Shown: in pieces, positions 60,683 to 64,000 of the stretch
Numbering within the stretch: position 1 is the stretch's first letter
Layout: the number at the start of each line of letters is the position of its first letter
From: Desulfosporosinus sp. Sb-LF
GTDB taxonomy: Bacteria > Bacillota > Desulfitobacteriia > Desulfitobacteriales > Desulfitobacteriaceae
Direction of reading: 5' to 3'
Length of the DNA stretch: 64,000 nt
Assembly (NCBI RefSeq): GCF_004766055.1
Contig: NZ_SPQR01000001.1
Location: forward strand, 534,222-598,221
Position numbers and translations under genes: made by a program
Notes under the pieces: model-generated
What the model saw: the letters and a program-made list of their open reading frames with translations, nothing else
Told to the model about the DNA's origin: nothing
Databases searched by the model: none

Positions 60683-60736
60683 TCAATCTGTGCAAGTGAA
60701 CATAATGTTTGGACCTTAAGATCTGGGAGGAAACTA

Positions 60737-62449
60737 ATGCCGATTATTATTAAGTTTTTTAAGGATAAACGCTTTCGAAAGATTATCTCCATGTTTCTTC
60801 AATTCGTAGTTCAACTTTGGTGGCTTAATAAGAAAAAAAGATTCCTCACAGAAGAAAAGTATCTAAAGAAGACCAAAGCCATTTATCGGAAACAGGCCAG
60901 CGTATTTACAGAGACGGCTACAGAACTTGGGGGGCTTCTCATCAAACTGGGACAATTTTTTAGTTCCAGGGTGGACGTTTTACCTGAGGAGTACACAAGT
61001 GAGCTTTCGAAGTTGCAGGATGCCGTTAAACCGGTCAGAACGGAGAAAATCATCCGGCGGATTGAAGAAGAATATTGCTGTCCTATTGCTGACGTTTATA
61101 CGAACTTTTCTCAAGAGCCGGTTGCTTCTGCATCTTTGGGGCAGGTTCATATTGCTGAGATAAAAGGTCATAATAAAGTAGCGGTTAAAATATTGCGGCC
61201 CGGCATCGAGGAGATTATCCAAACAGACTTTAACGCGCTCCGGTTTATGGTGACCTTCGCAAAGCGATATCCCAAGATTAGCGCATCAGTTGATTTGGAG
61301 CAGATTTATCAAGAGTTTGTTGAAACGACACTCGATGAACTCGACTACATCAAAGAGGGTCGGCATGCGGATATCTTCCGAGCAAATTTTTCGGGAGACT
61401 CTAGAGTTAGCGTACCTGAAGTGCATTGGGAGTACACAACTCAGCGTGTATTGACGATGGAATATGTCACAGGCTATAAAGTGAACGATTATGAGTCTCT
61501 TGAAAGGGTCGGATTAGATCGAGCACAAATTGCGGACACCTTGATTTTCGCTTATGTGCAGCAATTACTGACGGATGCATTTTTCCATGCAGATCCCCAT
61601 CCGGGTAATTTACTAGTTAAAGAAGACGGAACACTCGTTTTCTTAGATTTCGGAATGGTGGGGCGGATTGAGAAAGGCATGCGGGAAGAATTGATTGCCT
61701 TTGTCATGGCTTTGTTCAAGAAAGATACAGAACAAATGGTGATCGTTTTTGAAAAGCTTGGGTTCCTTCGGCCACATGCTGATAAACAAACCTTAGTTAA
61801 AGGGCTCAAACTCATATTAGCTAACGTCTTTGAGGATCCTAACCTGAATAAAGTCAATTCAGAGGAATTTCTCCTGGAATTAAGAGAATTTATGTATTCC
61901 CAGCCCTTTCAGATTCCGGCGCGTACCTTGTTTTTAGGAAAGTCGCTCTTAACGATCATGGGGATTTGTGGTGGACTAAACCCTCAGCTCGATCTTATAA
62001 AGACGCTTCGACCTTATGCAGAGGAACTCCTAGCTGGAGAGAATAAAGGAAATGGCACTCAAGGTTTTATTATAGACCAAGCAAAAAAGACACTCACAGA
62101 GATTATTACTCTTCCCGAAAAATTGAACCGATTTATTACTGGGTTAGAAGTCGGTGAGATTAAAATTCATCCGTCCAAGAGTTTTGAGTTAAATCTCTTA
62201 CAAAACCAAAGGGACCAGGCAAGCCGAATTGTGCGCGCAATTTTTAGCATTGGGTTCTTAATCTCAGGAACGATCTTGCTAGAGGGCCTCTATTTTAAAG
62301 TTGGATTAATGCTAATTCTTCTTTCAGTATTCACCTTAGTCTTATTTTTGAAAGGGAATTCAAATTCTACGGGGCAAAGAAGAATGGGCCAAAGAAGCAG
62401 GGCTATACGCGAATCCTCAGGATTTCGAAAACCGCGTTTTCACCCCTAA
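60737..62449 (+). CDS. ABC1/AarF/UbiB-family atypical kinase
   Basis: A 570-residue protein with an atypical protein-kinase-like domain and two C-terminal hydrophobic helices (ILLEGLYFKVGLMLILLSVFTLVLFL). Marks are the KxGQ-type motif LLIKLGQFFSSRVDVLPEEY, the Ala-rich loop VASASLGQVHIAEI, VAVKILRPG and HADPHPGNLLVKEDGTLVFLDFGMVG, the catalytic and DFG sites. UbiB acts in ubiquinone synthesis, but anaerobic Firmicutes use menaquinone or none, so lipid or quinone extraction functions are more likely. GGGAGGAAACTA precedes the ATG. Confidence 0.92.
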   Translation: MPIIIKFFKDKRFRKIISMFLQFVVQLWWLNKKKRFLTEEKYLKKTKAIYRKQASVFTETATELGGLLIKLGQFFSSRVDVLPEEYTSELSKLQDAVKPVRTEKIIRRIEEEYCCPIADVYTNFSQEPVASASLGQVHIAEIKGHNKVAVKILRPGIEEIIQTDFNALRFMVTFAKRYPKISASVDLEQIYQEFVETTLDELDYIKEGRHADIFRANFSGDSRVSVPEVHWEYTTQRVLTMEYVTGYKVNDYESLERVGLDRAQIADTLIFAYVQQLLTDAFFHADPHPGNLLVKEDGTLVFLDFGMVGRIEKGMREELIAFVMALFKKDTEQMVIVFEKLGFLRPHADKQTLVKGLKLILANVFEDPNLNKVNSEEFLLELREFMYSQPFQIPARTLFLGKSLLTIMGICGGLNPQLDLIKTLRPYAEELLAGENKGNGTQGFIIDQAKKTLTEIITLPEKLNRFITGLEVGEIKIHPSKSFELNLLQNQRDQASRIVRAIFSIGFLISGTILLEGLYFKVGLMLILLSVFTLVLFLKGNSNSTGQRRMGQRSRAIRESSGFRKPRFHP

Positions 62450-62498
62450 AAATTGAGGTTCATACAATTCAAATAGAATTAGAAATGGAGAGGTATTT

Positions 62499-62840
62499 AT
62501 GAATTTAGAGAACATTAAGTTCACCTTCGAAGAGAATGAAGAAGGTTTCACAGTGACCCTTAAAGGGGACAAAGAGAAGCTTAGAGCGAAGTTGGAAGCG
62601 TTTGAGGCATTCCTGAATTTCCGTGAGAAAGCCAAGCAAGCAGGCTTCGAGCATCCTGGCAGCGGTTCCCCAATTCATCAGTTTTTTAAAGCCATGCACA
62701 AACATCATGGTCAAGGGGGGCATTGTGGTCATCACGGTCACCACGGAGAACATCCTTTCAAACACGGACATTGTGGAGAGTCTTCAAAGGGTGAGGCTAC
62801 AGTAAATCAAAGTGAGGAAAACAAACAGGCGGAAGAGTAA
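62499..62840 (+). CDS. His-rich small protein, probable metal binder
   Basis: A 113-residue soluble protein. The first 50 residues form a beta/alpha fold (FTFEENEEGFTVTLKGDKEKL); residues ~66-92 have about 13 His and two Cys (GGHCGHHGHHGEHPF, HGHCGE), which would bind Ni, Zn or Cu. The tail is acidic. Unknown family. GGAGAGGTAT precedes the ATG. It lies behind the UbiB-like kinase by 49 nt and is followed by a strong terminator, so it may be the operon's last gene. Confidence 0.8.
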   Translation: MNLENIKFTFEENEEGFTVTLKGDKEKLRAKLEAFEAFLNFREKAKQAGFEHPGSGSPIHQFFKAMHKHHGQGGHCGHHGHHGEHPFKHGHCGESSKGEATVNQSEENKQAEE

Positions 62841-62858
62841 ATAATAGCCGAAAAGTCA

Positions 62859-62907
62859 ACAAGCCTATCTCTCAAAATATTAAATGAGAGATAGGCTTGT
62901 CTTTTTT
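62859..62907 (+). terminator. Terminator after the His-rich gene
   Basis: ACAAGCCTATCTCTCA (62859-62874) pairs perfectly with TGAGAGATAGGCTTGT (62885-62900), followed by CTTTTTT. Confidence 0.92.
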
Positions 62908-62944
62908 CCATTATTGCATACAAAGCTATTCCGTCGAAAATAGA

Positions 62945-62964
62945 GGTGTGATTTATCTCACACC
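62945..62964. promoter_or_regulatory. CRP/FNR-family operator upstream of hcp (HcpR-like)
   Basis: GGTGTGATTTATCTCACACC has perfect 7-bp arms and the core TGTGA-N6-TCACA of CRP/FNR-family sites; HcpR sites before hcp genes in sulfate reducers are of this type. A candidate -10 (TATGAT, 63000-63005) puts the centre near -57, suitable for activation. Confidence 0.7.
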
Positions 62965-63067
62965 AAAGGAATCTTCTTAATCACGGTTCTACACTCGGAT
63001 ATGATTTAAACTAAACGTAGTCAACTTGAGAACAACAAACTTCAAATAAAAATTAGGGGGAAACAAA

Positions 63068-64000
63068 ATGAGTATGTTTTGTTATCAGTGTCAAGAAACA
63101 GCCAAAGGAACCGGATGCACGATCAAAGGGGTCTGCGGAAAATCCGAAAACGTTGCTAATTTACAGGACCTGTTGATTTATACCCTAAAAGGGATCTCAA
63201 TTTATGCAGTTCAAGCTCGGGAACGCTATCTCATCCGCAAAGATGTTGAAAAGTTCATTATGGAGAGCCTCTTTAGTACAATTACAAATGCGAACTTCGA
63301 TAAAAATCGCTTTGTAGAACGAATTCAAGAAGGTCTCGCTCTTCGAGAAGATCTCAAACAAGCACTCATTAGAGTGGGCGGCACGATTCCGGTGAACTTA
63401 CACGATGCAGCTACTTGGACGGCACCTGCCGATGAGTTCGAAAAGAAAGCAGCGCTCGTAGGAATATTAACGACTGAAAACGAAGATGTTCGTTCCCTCA
63501 GAGAATTACTCATCTACGGCTTAAAGGGGATGGCTGCTTATGCCGAACACGCGTATACTCTCGAGCATAAAGTAACAGGGATCTTCGCGTTTATCGAAAA
63601 AGCCTTGGCTGCTACCCTCGACGACACGCTCGAAGCTGGTGACCTCGTTGCCCTAGTCTTAGAAGCAGGAAAATATGGTGTCGATGTGATGGCCTTGCTT
63701 GATAAAGCCAATACCACAACCTACGGTAATCCTGAACTAACCAAAGTAAACATTGGGGTTAGAAATAATCCAGCTATTCTCATCAGTGGTCACGATCTGA
63801 AAGACCTCGAAGAATTGCTTGTCCAAACACAAGGAACCGGCGTGGATGTCTATACCCATGGTGAAATGCTCCCGGCTCACTACTATCCAGCTTTTAAGAA
63901 ATATGATAACTTTGTCGGCAACTACGGAAATGCTTGGTATAAACAAGATAAAGAATTCGATTCCTTCAATGGGCCAATTTTCTTGACCACTAACTGTCTC
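63068..64000 (+). CDS. hcp: Hydroxylamine reductase / hybrid cluster protein (partial, 3' end beyond window)
   Basis: The first 311 residues of the ~540-residue Hcp. It starts with [13 protein letters not shown] and GVCGKS: C5, C8, C17 and C23 bind the N-terminal 4Fe-4S cluster in the C-x2-C-x8-C-x5-C spacing of class I enzymes from anaerobes. [16 protein letters not shown] and [11 protein letters not shown], then [21 protein letters not shown] are family blocks. The last Cys seen (TNCL) lies in the hybrid-cluster domain. The protein reduces NO or hydroxylamine under nitrosative stress. GGGGGAAAC precedes the ATG. Confidence 0.96.
   Translation, partial: MSMFCYQCQETAKGTGCTIKGVCGKSENVANLQDLLIYTLKGISIYAVQARERYLIRKDVEKFIMESLFSTITNANFDKNRFVERIQEGLALREDLKQALIRVGGTIPVNLHDAATWTAPADEFEKKAALVGILTTENEDVRSLRELLIYGLKGMAAYAEHAYTLEHKVTGIFAFIEKALAATLDDTLEAGDLVALVLEAGKYGVDVMALLDKANTTTYGNPELTKVNIGVRNNPAILISGHDLKDLEELLVQTQGTGVDVYTHGEMLPAHYYPAFKKYDNFVGNYGNAWYKQDKEFDSFNGPIFLTTNCL

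Noticed and set aside
60416..62449. Toxin-antitoxin pair (AbrB-type antitoxin plus partner)
   Set aside because: The downstream gene is a 570-residue UbiB-like kinase, not a PIN, MazF or similar toxin.
1..64000. Prophage or integrative element
   Set aside because: No integrase, terminase, capsid, relaxase or tRNA-flanking direct repeat was seen; the gene set is mostly housekeeping, sporulation and transport.

Overview
The window looks like chromosome of an anaerobic, endospore-forming, low-GC Firmicute of the Desulfosporosinus/Desulfitobacterium type. This is inferred from gene content: a gerA-type germination operon, Spo0E- and Spo0F-like proteins, LL-diaminopimelate aminotransferase, a corrinoid protein, B12 assembly genes, CDGSH Fe-S proteins and hybrid cluster protein. 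Strong AGGAGG ribosome sites and frequent TTG/GTG starts agree. No rRNA, tRNA, CRISPR array, intact transposase or prophage was seen.

Layout. 1-6 kb: tail of an amidohydrolase, adenine deaminase, a decayed Na+-symporter relic, an HD-GYP protein and a frameshifted YyaL/DUF255 gene. 6.2-14.4 kb: a long plus-strand cluster (binding lipoprotein, two permeases, ATPase, CDP-alcohol phosphatidyltransferase, VTT protein, flippase-like protein, YdjY-like lipoprotein, membrane protein, C_GCAxxG_C_C protein). It resembles a rearranged E. coli ydjXYZ-ynjABCDEF set. 14.9-24.5 kb: an M50-like protease, then signalling genes (multi-PAS sensor kinase, a 61-aa Spo0B-like helix protein lacking the histidine, a Spo0F-like receiver, a Spo0E-like phosphatase) mixed with a cytochrome b5-DoxX fusion, a glutamate-synthase-like flavoprotein, a multiheme cytochrome relic and two related non-coding repeats. 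24.9-32.2 kb: acetyltransferase, CDF transporter, SGNH hydrolase, PspA plus a Tim44-like partner, a second VTT protein, an orphan corrinoid protein and a MocR-type aminotransferase. 32.3-39.5 kb, minus strand: germination operon (A-C-B plus a small membrane protein), and cobT-cobU-cobS behind a cobalamin riboswitch with its own terminator. 39.9-47.5 kb: CoA-transferase pair, lipoprotein cytochrome c, Nramp transporter, CNNM/CorC protein and asparagine synthetase.

47.6-52.9 kb: three translationally overlapping genes encode a coiled-coil/charged-helix protein with nine exact-length 30-bp repeats, a McrB-like AAA+ ATPase and a DUF2357/PD-(D/E)XK McrC-like nuclease. This is the best candidate in the window for a poorly described system, most likely phage or foreign-DNA defence. 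53-64 kb: EamA exporter, ketopantoate reductase family member, DapL, GyrI-like protein, CDGSH protein, aminotransferase, MarR regulator, AbrB-like regulator with an ABC1/UbiB-like kinase and a His-rich protein, and the start of hcp behind a perfect CRP/FNR-type palindrome.

Functions rest on recognised motifs and family knowledge. No database search was run.
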